Below, in pieces: positions 41,804-53,680 of a stretch of DNA of 64,000 nt. Made by a program: the position numbers and the translations under genes. The stretch spans positions 13,037,705 to 13,101,704 of the forward strand of contig NC_080726.1 in NCBI RefSeq assembly GCF_019097595.1, given 5' to 3'. The DNA comes from Hemibagrus wyckioides. Lineage: Eukaryota; Chordata; Actinopteri; Siluriformes; Bagridae. Position 1 is the first letter of the stretch. Each line of letters starts with the position of its first letter. Below the pieces are notes generated by a model. It was not told the origin of the DNA, did no database searches, and saw only the letters and a program-made list of their open reading frames with translations.

Positions 41804-43604
41804 AGAAAAACAAGTATAGTGGGTATATGTATATAATCATATAATTCTATAAGATTATTATAATTTTGTTGTTGGTTGTGGTGGCTTAAGAAACAGATGT
41901 TTACCTGCATAATGTATTCCAGCTGTGAATGAACAAACCACAAGACCAGATTCCAGGCCAGCGCTTAGAAGTTGCAGCTGCAGAGAATCAGTTACTGGTT
42001 GGGTTCGTTTTTCTGTTTTTATTTTTTATTTTATTTTATTTTATTATTATTTTTTGCCTTGGTTGGTATGGATGTGCTGGTAATGTGATCATGCTGTTTC
42101 GGCTCATGCAGTATGTTTAGAGCAAGTTTCAGGATGAGAGTAAACAGTAATTATATTTATAACATAGTTCCTAACTATTGTTATGAACATAATTATGTTA
42201 AATTGTATTGAAAAAGTGGACAGGCAAGGGTGAATTATCAAGGGTGAACTGTCCTGGGTAAAGTATTCTTTGGACTTATATTTGCTGTGTAGAATCTAAT
42301 ATATGACCATTTCTTTGGTGAGGTTTTTAGATCTTATGTAACTATGGTGCATGTAGTTGCATTATAGACAAAAAATATGGTCAAACATACATACAGTCAT
42401 TAATGACTAACAGTTCATTGTTTACAATCAGATTACTGACCAGTGTTCTGCAATACATTTACCGTAATACAATACATGTGATTACAGTATTACTATGAAG
42501 TTGGCTGTGAAGTTTAAAGGTCTTGGATTTGGATGATTTGGAACCATATGTGTTGAGTGGCAAGGCAAATTCAAGGGCAAATTCATTTACATTCACTTAT
42601 AAGTCCTGTAATCATGTTCTCTTTTTTGCAGTTAATTATTGAATGGGTTAGATTCAGTCAGAATTAATAGGTACTTATAGTTGTTATTTAAATGTACATG
42701 ACATTGTTGTACAGGTTACATGTCTCCTGAAGAAATATTTACTTTAATATAGCATGAATATGCACTATATATTTCCTGAAATAATTCCTGAGCATTACCA
42801 GGTAGGAGATCCAGCTATCAGCATTTTAGTTCTTTAAAATGGTAGTATAGCTTCTTGTAAGCCTTGTCGCAGACAATTCAGTGAACAATGACTCATTCTG
42901 TGTTTCCCTAGACTGCAGGCTGTACTTACCTTTGTAGGGTAGACACTCATTACAACTTCCACTACCATGGGAATTCAATGGCAGATAACAAACTCAGATT
43001 AATACAGGTCAGGACTAATTAAAAAAAGGACCAGAAACCTCTACAACTTGGATTTTTGGCTTTTATTGGCAATGTAAATACCACATCAGTCTGTCTTTGC
43101 TGTTGGATTTTTTTATACAGAAGTCTCATGATAAATCAGACAGGACATTATTTTTATATTATACATATATTCAAATACATTTAGTAGGTGTAGGTGTTTT
43201 CACAACACAAGAATGTTGTCATTTTTTCAGTCTATTTTAAGTTTAAAAGACAAGGGTCATATAATGATATACAATTTTTATATTTATTACTATTCTTTTT
43301 ACAGAAAAAACACATTTATTGTGCTGATTATTTGAACTGTCTTCAATACTATTACTGGAACTATGGTAAGGTAAATTTAATAAGATCAAGCCAAATGGTC
43401 TTCAATCACTTCTATACCACACAGGTTAACACTTGGGCTGATGTACCTCTATGGGAAACCTTCGATAGAACTAAATGTATTTTTTAATCACCAACATCAA
43501 AAAACAATCTGTCTGAGTGGTATATGTGTGGCATCACCACTCACTGAATTATTTAAATGGTTACACCATGCTGCTGTCTGATTCTCTGTGTGTTCTATTT
43601 CCAG
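41309..43604 (+). other. clip3 5' intron, no gene seen
   Basis: This stretch lies between the candidate leader exon and the first coding exon. It is AT-rich with simple repeats only. Short ORFs at 43194-43487 and similar places lack any family pattern. Confidence 0.6.
41760..41802. repeat. (ATT)n microsatellite
   Basis: About 14 ATT units in clip3 intron 1. Confidence 0.95.
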
Positions 43605-46600
43605 GCCACAGTCATATCCAGAAAAATGACTAAAGAGGACACTCCTGATGTAGAGGAGGCCCAGCCTACCTCAGAGTATACCAGTCCAAAACATGAATCT
43701 CGCAAAAAACCAATGGTCCACCCATCTGCCCAGGCCCCACTCCCCAAAGACTATGGTGCGTGTTTGGATATGTGTAATGAAAGGAAATGTGTATGCCCTG
43801 TACACTGATTTTTAAGAGTAATGATGCAGATCTAAGAAATTGTTATTATATAATTAGTTGGCTTTGATTCAGTTAAATATCATCACTGATTTGAAAACCC
43901 TTTTCTACATAAAAGTCCAACCATATATTACAATATATTGTACTATAATATTTAATTTCTATTTCAGCCTTCACATTCTTTGACCCAAATGACCCAGCCT
44001 GTTTGGAGATTCTGATGGATCCCTGCACCACCATCCCTGAACTATTTGCTATCATCCGTCAGTGGGTCCCACAAGTGCAGCACAAGATTGACATAATCGG
44101 TGAAGAGGTGAGAGACAGTCCCTGTGTTTTGCACACCATTGTTATTGTGAATAAAACTACTGGTCTTAATACACTCAAATGCAAGTATGCAGGGAGATTT
44201 GACAGTATATTATAGAATAAAACATGTCCATGCAAGCAGTGTAAGCTACATCTTCATATTTAATTTACAATAGTGCTTGTCAGGTTTAAAGGGGATTAAT
44301 TTGCCATGTATTTTCTAATTATAAGGTTTTACCTAGATTCAGTGCCATTTAAATTTTTATTGTGTGTCAGGGGCAGTTTGCTTTGCACTTCATCACATTG
44401 CATGCACTGTTGCTTTCACTGGGTTTTTGTGTTACAGAAAACAGTGAGTCAGTATCTGAGGGTTAAAGTAGTAGGGCAATGGGTATAATGCAGTTGATTC
44501 ATAAAAACGTTGCCTTCACATTATTTAGATTGACTTTTTAAAATGAAAGTTTCACTCAGTTACTTCCTGACACAGACAGTGAACTTATTATCTTTAATAG
44601 GGCCTTTTTTGGTAGAGTTGTGGTTGTTGCCATTTTGGAACAGAAAGATAGCTGTGTTTATCTGGCTGCTAAGAGGTGTTGGGTTTCTGATGCTGTATAG
44701 AAAGTGGTTTGGAGCAATCCTGTGCCATTAAGCAATGTTAGCTCTTGCATGTACATTAGTCTATAGAGATTATAGAGATCTATAGAGATTATAGGGGTCA
44801 ATTACAGTAATTGATTAACAGAGAACACAAGTGTTTTTTTCTATTTTTACATTTTCCTATATGCCAATTTATTAAATAAACTTTATCCAGTGATGATCAT
44901 AGGACAAAAGATCAACGACAGACAGTCAGTGTACTTGATTAGGAGGATCAGCTTTGTTGAATGTGGGATGGAAATTAATTCACTAGCAAGGCAGATATCA
45001 AGTGAAAAGGGTTGCAAACCTCTGCACTAATATATTTTGATATTTTGAAGTCCTTCCTTGCTCAATTCAGGGGATTCATAATTATGCAATGCCTCACTAT
45101 GTTCATTTACTCCTGTGGATAACCATGCATGTGGGTCAAATACATATGTTTGTTATCCATTTCTCTGTACTAGTTTTTAATTCTCTGTTGAAAATATCTC
45201 ATTTCTAATGTGAGGGTCTTGATCTCTCTTTCTCTACAACTAACACACACAGAAACCTCTGTATTATGAGGATCAATAAAGATATATGGTGTTGCCTGCA
45301 TCTCTTGGGACTTCATCTAGTGGATCTAGTGCAAGGATTGATGGCAAAGATGATAAGTCTTCTCCACTAGAAATTGAGCCTTGCTCTAAATCACTGCTTT
45401 GGACAGGTCACTGCTTTTTCATTGAGTTGAGCTACTCTTTTACAGTGGCTAATAATTAGCCCAGTGAGTGCCTTTGACCAAAGGCCAAAAAAAGCAGTGA
45501 TGGGATAGTTAGTAAAAAAAAAAAAAAGTAATCTATTACAAATTGCTAACTACTTCTTTCAAAATGTAACAGGGATTATCATTATTTCTTGGAAAAAGGT
45601 AATACTGTTACTCTTTACTTCAACCCCAAGTTATCCCCAAAACCAGAACCAGTAGCCTTTTCAATGCTTCATTTAATTAAAATTAGAACTAGTAACATGA
45701 ACAATGTTTTGTTGTTGTTGTTTTAGCAATTTTTGTAACTGGTAACATATAGTCCAAAAGAGCTTCACTGAACTAAAAAAAAAGCTTACAAAGTAGTCCA
45801 GCAAAACTGGACTGCATATTACTTTATGTTAAATTTGTAGCAGTCTTTGGCTTGGACTGTACATACATATATATGTTTGTTTTAAATGCTTTAGGCACCT
45901 TTTCAGAAAAAAACATAAACATATCTATGGGTCAATGACATGTTTATCTGGTACATGTTGGATAGTATCTCAGGGTCAAGGAGGTCAGTCATCAACTGCT
46001 AGAGGGTACAATTATATGATCATACATTTTATATTTCACATGATTTTGAAAGCCTAATTAGCATTTTCACCCTTTTAAACACCATCTTTCATGTAGACAC
46101 AATCACATACACAAAATGGCTGCTGTTCTAAGTGGAGATCCTGGTGAGAGCCTGGTGGTAAGTGAAACTGATATAGCTGTGTGAAATGACTCAGCAGAAG
46201 TGAATTCCTGTTTCATCCATTACACCTGTGAATTTATCACATCCTTCATTATTAGGTGTAAAGAGCTAATTGTTCTAATGGCCAATCAATGGTTTTTCCA
46301 ATGTTTAGTCATGAGTAGCTGTTGTTCTTTTCCTACCCCATCACTCAGCACTTATACATCAGTAGGTAAAAAGAACTACTCATCAGTAGGTTGTGAGTTC
46401 AAGTCCAAGCATCACCAAGCTTAATTGCACAGTTGAATAAATGAGATAACTGTAATTTGCTCTGGATAAAGGTGTCTACCAAATGCCAAATCTGAGCTCT
46501 TACCTTCCAGATTTTAAAGCGTGGATGTCATGTTAATGACCGTGATGGACTGACGGACATGACTCTACTGCACTACAGCTGCAAAGCAGGGGCTCATGGA

Positions 46601-47187
46601 GTGGGTGAGTAACTGGCCATGGTCTCAGGCTCGTGTTTTGTTTCATGTTTTATAAGGAAATTATTGTTTAAGAGTCTTGTTAAAACAAAATACTGTAACA
46701 GAAAGCTAGTACTCAGAGGTGGCACTAATCAGAGGAGGCAGTGCAATGATTTTGTCACCCATGCTGTGAAAATTGTTGATGGATTTCACATATTGTAATT
46801 TTTTGGCAAGAACTGTTTTTAGTACTAATTTTGTATACAACTGTATTTCATAACTGATTTTCAGGTGACCCTGAAGCAGCCCTCAGGCTGACTAATCAGC
46901 TGATTGCTCTGGGTGCAGATGTCAGCCTCCGCAGTCGCTGGACCAGCATGAATGCACTTCACTATGCTGCTTACTTTGATGTTCCTGAGCTGATCCGGGT
47001 TCTGCTTAAAGCTTCTAAACCTAAAGGTCATTTTACACACATTCAAATCACCACATATATGAACACTTTATTAGTTAAGTACAATAAAGAAGCCACATGG
47101 ACTGCACAGTGAAGCAATAAGTATAGATCAGCTCCATGTCCATGCAGCTACTTTATTGTACTTAACTGGTAATGTCTTTAGATATGC

Positions 47188-47255
<68 letters not shown>

Positions 47256-47265
47256 TATTTCTCTC

Positions 47266-47304
<39 letters not shown>

Positions 47305-50042
47305 TTCTCTCTCACTCTCTCTCTGTCTATTTCTCTTTCTGTCTCTGATCAGGAGGTAGTACTGGAAAATATAGCCATTTTCTTATTCCTATAAATCCCC
47401 ATTCATATGTTGAGATTCAGAGAATGTTATTTTGCTTTCAAAGAATATACAGTCAATCAAACCGTTTAAGTCTCAACATATAAGATCATAATTTAATTGT
47501 AAATGTCATGCATTCCGTAAAAGGCTAATAATAAAACAGGTAATGAACAGTTAAAGCTGTGGGGCATCTCATTAGTTTGATAACATTGGTGCTCATCTTT
47601 TTTTTCTGCAGTACTCAATTCTACCTGCAGTGATTTCTACTATGGCACTGCCCTTCACATTGCTGCCTCCAACCTCTGCCTGGGAGCTGTCAAGTGTCTT
47701 CTGGAGCATGGAGCCAACCCTACTGTCAGAGTACGACAGTTTAGCTGTTAATGTTAAAATCTGTTTAGCTCTATTTTTACACCAAACCATTATTAAATAT
47801 TTCCAATCATTATTTCCCCATATGTCAAAATCCATATTACTATACAGTGCTAGACTTAACACCAAGTTTCCTTTTCCACTAACTTTGCCAGAATGATAAG
47901 GGCCAAGTCCCTGCTGATGTGGTTCCTGATCCCATGGACATGACCCTAGATAAAGCAGAAGCAGCCATGGTGGCTAAAGAGCTAAAGCAACTACTGTTAG
48001 ATGCTCTGCCCCTCAGCTGTAACCTTCCGCGTGTCACCTTGCCCAACTATGACAACATTCCTGGCAACCTCATGCTGTCTTCTCTCGGCCTGAAGTTGGG
48101 TGACCGTGTGGTTCTGGATGACATGAAGGTGAGTGAGAAACACAAAAGAATAAAAACTAAGAGTGAGGAATGAAAAAGACACAGTGATGAAGATATTTGC
48201 ATAGTCACTGACCTTAAAAGAGTTTAAGTTTCCTTTTTTGAAGGCCAAAAATCTTTCAGTCACAGTTGAATTTCATCAGTCTCTGTTAGCTGTAAGAAGT
48301 CTTCATTATACAGTTGTAATTAAAGAATATTTAAATACAGGATGTAGTATACCATGTAACTAACTTCGCATTGTTGAAATGTTCAGGTTTGGGAGCCACT
48401 ACTATGCGATACAACCAAACTGTGCATCAATCCATCTGTTAAAAAGTAGCAGTAGATAATATGTTTCATCCTGAGCTTAGGTTACTATCTGTGTAGAGTT
48501 TTGCATGCTATCTCTGTTTTTACTTGGGTTTCCTCTGGGTTCTGCATTTCTCATGCCTCCAAAAAACATTATGGTAGGTGCTACTCTAAATTTCCCGTAG
48601 CTGTTTATGAGTATATGAATGTGTGTGTGCATGGCGCCATGTGATAGACTGGCTTCGATTTCGTGCCTCGCATCCGGTGTTTTAGGAGTTTGCTCTAAAT
48701 CTATGTAACCCTGACAAGGATAAAGCGATTGAATGAATGTGTGTGTGTGTGTGTGTGTGTCATAGTATCATCTGTACATTCTTAGGATGCATATTCTGGG
48801 TGCACCACTTTCAGACTCTACATTAAAAATGTGTCCTTTAAGAGTAAAATGGTGCAATAATGACACGTAATTGATAACATATTTCATGCTGCAGTGCCTC
48901 TTTTGAACTATATGTGTCTCTGTGACTTTAAATAAAGAGGGTGTGAGAACCTACATGATGGGCTGCCTTCCCATTGTTAAAGTGCATTTACTAAAGCACA
49001 CAGACTCGTATTTCAGCAGCCGTTTCTTTGGTTCTTTCCATGTCTCATAGAAAGTGTTTTCCTTCGATCTCAGAAAATCATTGTGCTAGGTGGATTGCCT
49101 GAAAAGAGTGTGTGTGTGCGATGCTCGGTAATAGCCTGATATCTGATAACTAGGTACAGGAGTTCAGTGACACAGTAATGGTACAAAGTACATCTGTTCC
49201 AGTCAAAAACATTAGCACTATGTCATCTAGCATGATGACCAAATGCAAATTCAGTCTCTGATCATGATTGCATACTTAAACTTAGTTGAACATAATTAGA
49301 TATTAATTGTTGTTATTAATTTCCCTGATTTGCCAATAGCACTGACCGCCATGGCACCTTTTTATGTTTTTTTTAACTTTTTTGTTTCGGGTGTGCTGTT
49401 ATAGGAAAATAATCAGCTTTGAGATGATAACACACCATGCTGTTGTTAATTTTCCTGAAACAGTACACCCTGTTCTTATTTCATGTATATTAGTGTGTTA
49501 TTTTAACATTACCAAGTGCCAGAGTTCTATGTGGTTTGATGTATACAAAAACCCTAAAAAGGGTCCTTGACACTCTCATCAGAACACTGATAGCAACACA
49601 GAAGAACATGCTGTAACTACCTCAGTGTTTAAGTAACTTTTAACTTTCTTCCAGAGTAGGTAAGTAATAGTTGTAGAGTTAAACTCTTTTTTCATTCAGG
49701 CTCATTCATCAGTCATAATATATAGCCTGTTTTCTTCCTCAGGCTGGCACACTTCGTTTTTGTGGAACCACTGAGTTTGCTAGTGGCCAGTGGGTGGGCA
49801 TTGAACTGGATGAACCAGAGGGCAAGAATGATGGGAGTGTGGGTGGAGTCCGCTACTTTATCTGCCCTCCTAAACTAGGTACGCTTATCTTCATGCTGCA
49901 ATATAGGTCTAGGAATTTTTACTAAATACAAATTCCTGATGTATGCCCTTATTTTACCACAACTCGGTTATTTCATTCATGGATTTTGCTACTTTTTAGC
50001 AATATTATATTATTACTAAAAATTGTAATAAAATAATAAAGC

Positions 50043-50078
<36 letters not shown>

Positions 50079-53000
50079 GCAGGAATCTTTGCCCCTGTGT
50101 CCAAAATCAAAAAAGCTGTGGATCAAACCCCTTCTTCAGTCACTTCCACTCCCAAAACCCCCCGCATGGACTTTTCCCGTGTCACTGGCAAAATCAAGAA
50201 AGAGAAAAAAGAGAAAGATCGTGAGAAGTGTGAGTAAAATAGTAAAAAAAATATTTTACCATATTTTCTTTTATACAGTAGTTATAGTTCTGGTCCATTA
50301 ATGTGTTTGAACAAGTAGCCTTTGAGTGAATGCTGATATTTAGTATAACAGCACTGGAAAATTTCACTGTTTGTAACATTCTTTTTGTCCTTGTTCTCTA
50401 CATAACATTTTAAATTTTAGCAAATGTTTATTACACAGAAACCATTACTACACTTATTGCAGACTGTCAGTCAGTCTGTGTGTTGTTTGGCAAAAATATA
50501 CAAAATATATGCCTATATTGTGTCAGTTATTCTGTAAAAACAATATCAGCTGAACTGATACTCAGTATAACAGCACTCTCACTTGTCTGATATTACTTAA
50601 AAGATAACTATTATTACTTTTCTAATTATTAATAGTTATATCACTATATTCTAGTGCTACAATATTCTAGTAAACTTGTCTATTCTGGTACTAGTAATTA
50701 CTAGGGATGCATCAATACAGTTAACCCACGGTTCAATACGTACCGCGTTTTTTTAACCACGGTTTTCTGTTTGGTTCAGATGGCTTGGCAAATGAAAGTT
50801 GTTTTTTTTCCATTATTCTTTGCTAATGTGACAGGAACAGTAAGTATGTTAAGTTGCAATTCTCTTTATTTTACTTAAATGCAAAAATCAACTTGTACAC
50901 ATTCATAGTGTACTGAAAATCATGAGATATAAATTAGCGCTTGTATGACTTTCCTACAGGGGACGGGTTTGGAGTACGGCGCTCTTTTTTCCCAATCCGC
51001 TCTGTAATGACCAGTAAGGGTGAGATAACTCTTTGTTGCCCCCAAGGTCCAAATGTCTGTTATTAGAGCAAGGCTTTGTGCTTTAGACAGTTCGTTTTCG
51101 ATTTTTTTTCGTAGCGGCCAGGAAAAAAAGACGTGTCAGTAGTGTGTAATGCGGTTCGAGCACTTTTATAAGGTGCCGAAAGCCCACATCACCGATCACA
51201 GAAATTACTCACAGAATTATTATATTGTAATTATTTTTTGTGTCTCTCAGAGCCAGTTGGGTATGAACGCTAAAAGGAATCAGCTAGGGACTGTTACTTT
51301 TTGGATGCCTGTGTTACCTGCTCTGCCATCCTGCTTCCACACAGTGATATCTCTGGTGATGGAGCTGCAGATGTGTGGTTGTGTTGGAAGTATTTCCATT
51401 TGAGTAGCTAACTCGTGTGTAACTGCTTAAACACAGTAATTTTTTGTTTAGCATTTTTGTTTAATCGGCATCATAGCCAACAACAAATCCGAAATGTTCT
51501 CACACCACAGATTTGAAAGACAGCGGTGCTTCCTCGTATTTCTGTCTCGTTTCACCTCTCTCCAGGATTAGACTGTGAAATCTGATGCCAGCATCGCAAG
51601 CATGGTTAAGTGCCCCTAACTTTAGCGCTCACTGATTGGATATTTACTCTCAGGGAGGCGTGTCTGTCTCAGCACGTAGACATACAGTACAGGCAAACAC
51701 AAACAGGCGGTTCAGAGTGTAATAAAAACGCATGGTTATTATTGTTTTAAGGAAAAAACGAAAAAAAAAACACGGTTCACATACGCGTATTGAACCTGGA
51801 GGTCGTACCGAACGGTTCAATATTATATTGAGTATTGTGGCATCCCTAGTAATTATTGTACTTACAAATAATTATTGTTCTAGAGAGGTAAAACCTTAGA
51901 TTCAGATCATTAAACTAAAAAAAGAAAGGCTTTCAATATTAAAACACAGTTTTACCCAAACCATGCTCACATTGTTCTTTTAGCTTTGAGGAAGAAATCT
52001 CTGTCAGTGGCCAGTCTGGATCCTGATGGAGTGAAGATTGAAGTGGGAGATCAGGTTCTAGTGGCTGGACAGAAGCAAGGAATTGTGCGTTTTTATGGCA
52101 AAACAGACTTTGCACCAGGTATGTTAATTGTTGAAACATTTACAAGCTATTTCATGAGATCAGACAAAATATTTAGGTATTCGAATTGCTATAGTCATAA
52201 ATACAGTATATACTCATGAATTTAAAGCCCTGGAAAGGGTAAAAAGTAAGAAAAATGTGTTTATTCCTTACTTTATATGCCAGTCAGTATCTGTAAACTA
52301 AATTGAGTGGGCTTCCAACAATGTGGTGCTAGCATGTCAATCAATGATCTGGATTCTGAAAGCTATGGTGTAAAGTTATGATGCAGTCAAAAACTTACAT
52401 TTTTTGTTAGAATATACAAAAATTTGATGGGATTTCCCAGATCAGTCCTGTTTTATTTTAAGAGTTATTCTGATCCCTGTTTCTCTGTTTGTCTTGGTTT
52501 CTCCATAGGCTTCTGGTTTGGTGTAGAATTGGAGCAGCCCACTGGGAAACATGATGGTTCTGTGTTTGGAGTTCGCTACTTCAGCTGCCTGCCCAAATAT
52601 GGAGTGTTTGCACCACCTTCACGTGTTCAGAGGTAAAATATTAACACTTAATATTAGCTGTATGGTTGAAGATCAGATATTTGCTCTTTTTGAACTTTTC
52701 TCTTATACTCTATTTTCTCTTATTAAACTCCCACACTAACACAATAGCCTTCTGTATGGCATCTGTAATACCATTTACATTTGGCACCTTTTTTTTTTGT
52801 ATATAATTGGGCAGAAGAAGGTTGAGGGCCTTGCTCCAATAAAAGAAAGCTAGGCAGTGCAGGGATTTGAACACTTGACCTTTTGATCAGTAATCTATTA
52901 TACATGATTTGATCAGTAGACGGTATATGATTGTATGGTTGGGATATGACCCAACTTTTTGTAATCTGCAGAATTGGAGGACCTAAAGAATCCCAGGGTG

Positions 53001-53680
53001 ATGGCAAGCTTGTTAAGAAAGTTCACCAGGTGACTAGTAAGTATAAGGAGCATGCTCATCTTTTTTGCTGACCATCCACTAAAATATTAAAATATAGTTC
53101 ATTCAGTTCAGGTTTTCTCTTTGTTTGAAATAATTTTAGACCAGCTTGCAAATTTCAACATACTGTTCATGTATGACATATACTTATACAAATGTAACAA
53201 GCTCTATTTCTCATTTGCTTTAGAAATGTGCATGTTCTAATAATAGCCCCACCTGTAGTCCACAGAATGTAACAGATATTGTAATGATTCTGCTCAGAAT
53301 AGAGTAGATTGATTGTCAGAATAGAGTATATAGAAAACTCAACAGTATCTCGTATACTACTGCATGTGGACTTCCACTTGAAATATTTTTTATTAATAGT
53401 AATATTATGATGACAATTGTCTACTTGTGAATTTCCCAGTGTCCCAGCCAAAACGTAACTTCAATGCGATGAGGTCTCCCAAAGATATCACATCTGAGAA
53501 CTCCATATCCAGGTATGCTGACCTCCCATGCATTCCAGAAATATGTATTTCCAAAAAATCTCAAATCCCAGAAGTAATTATAACACCAAGATCTCACCGT
53601 GGCATTTTTCACTTTGTTTCAGCAGGTTGCTGTTCTGCTGTTGGTTCCCCTGGATGCTACGTGCAGAAATGCAAACCTAA
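43605..53680 (+). CDS. clip3: CAP-Gly linker protein 3 (CLIP3/CLIPR-59)
   Basis: There are 13 coding exons: 43605-43755 (ATG 43626), 43968-44107, 46511-46604, 46865-47026, 47612-47730, 47892-48128, 49743-49878, 50083-50229, 51984-52118, 52509-52632, 52972-53036, 53440-53512, 53626-53680 (TAA 53678). All are in phase and give 538 residues; human CLIP3 is about 547. Ankyrin repeats lie at about 105-215 ([35 protein letters not shown]). CAP-Gly 1 is at about 281-344 (GKNDGSVGG) and CAP-Gly 2 at about 406-470 (GKHDGSVFG). The C-terminus [17 protein letters not shown] has the paired Cys palmitoylated in mammals. CLIP3 binds microtubules, associates with TGN and plasma membrane, and promotes AKT membrane compartmentalisation and GLUT4 traffic. 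No lesion seen. CLIP4 is less likely because of this C-terminus. Confidence 0.93.
46365..46495 (+). repeat. tRNA-derived SINE fragment
   Basis: Box B-like GTTGTGAGTTCAAGTCC is followed by the common fish tail CTCTGGATAAAGGTGTCTAC and CAAATGCC. It lies in clip3 intron 2. Confidence 0.65.
47071..47169. repeat. imperfect inverted repeat (hairpin) in clip3 intron 4
   Basis: Arms at 47071-47102 and 47138-47169 pair at 27 of 32 positions around a 35 nt loop. Both arms contain AAGTACAATAAAG or its complement. It may be a MITE relic or an RNA hairpin. Confidence 0.6.
47190..47347. repeat. (CT)n microsatellite, interrupted
   Basis: A long CT tract with CTATTT and CACT interruptions, in clip3 intron 4. 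Confidence 0.95.
48520..48748 (+). repeat. SINE body fragment with (GAAT)n end
   Basis: Degenerate TTGGGTTTCCTCTGGGTTCT, CTCTAAATTTCCCGTAG and a GATTGAATGAATG end correspond to the SINE at 7543-7893. The tRNA-like head is missing. A (GT)n tract follows. Confidence 0.6.
50048..50077. repeat. (ATT)n next to clip3 exon 8 acceptor
   Basis: About ten ATT units end within 5 bp of the acceptor AG at 50081-50082, so the array forms the pyrimidine-rich tract. Confidence 0.85.
50702..51848. mobile_element. hAT-type non-autonomous transposon in clip3 intron 8
   Basis: The ends are TAGGGATGC at 50702 and GGCATCCCTA ending at 51848. Flanking 8 bp are gtaattac (50694-50701) and gtaattat (51849-51856), 7 of 8 identical. 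Subterminal regions are also inverted (CGGTTCAATACG near 50730, CGTATTGAACC near 51788). An 8 bp duplication is the hAT signature. No transposase is seen. Confidence 0.75.
52745..52920 (-). repeat. SINE-like fragment
   Basis: Contains CATTTACATTTGGC, GAGGGCCTTGCTC and GGATTTGAACACTTGACC, matching the body of a common otophysan SINE. It lies in clip3 intron 10. Confidence 0.5.

Noticed and set aside
41616..41819. ORF ending in poly-Ile
   Set aside because: The tail is translation of the (ATT)n array.
46112..46190. Short ORF with ATG in good context and nearby GTAAGT in clip3 intron 2
   Set aside because: It would be an alternative first exon, but nothing in CLIP3 supports it and it ends quickly.
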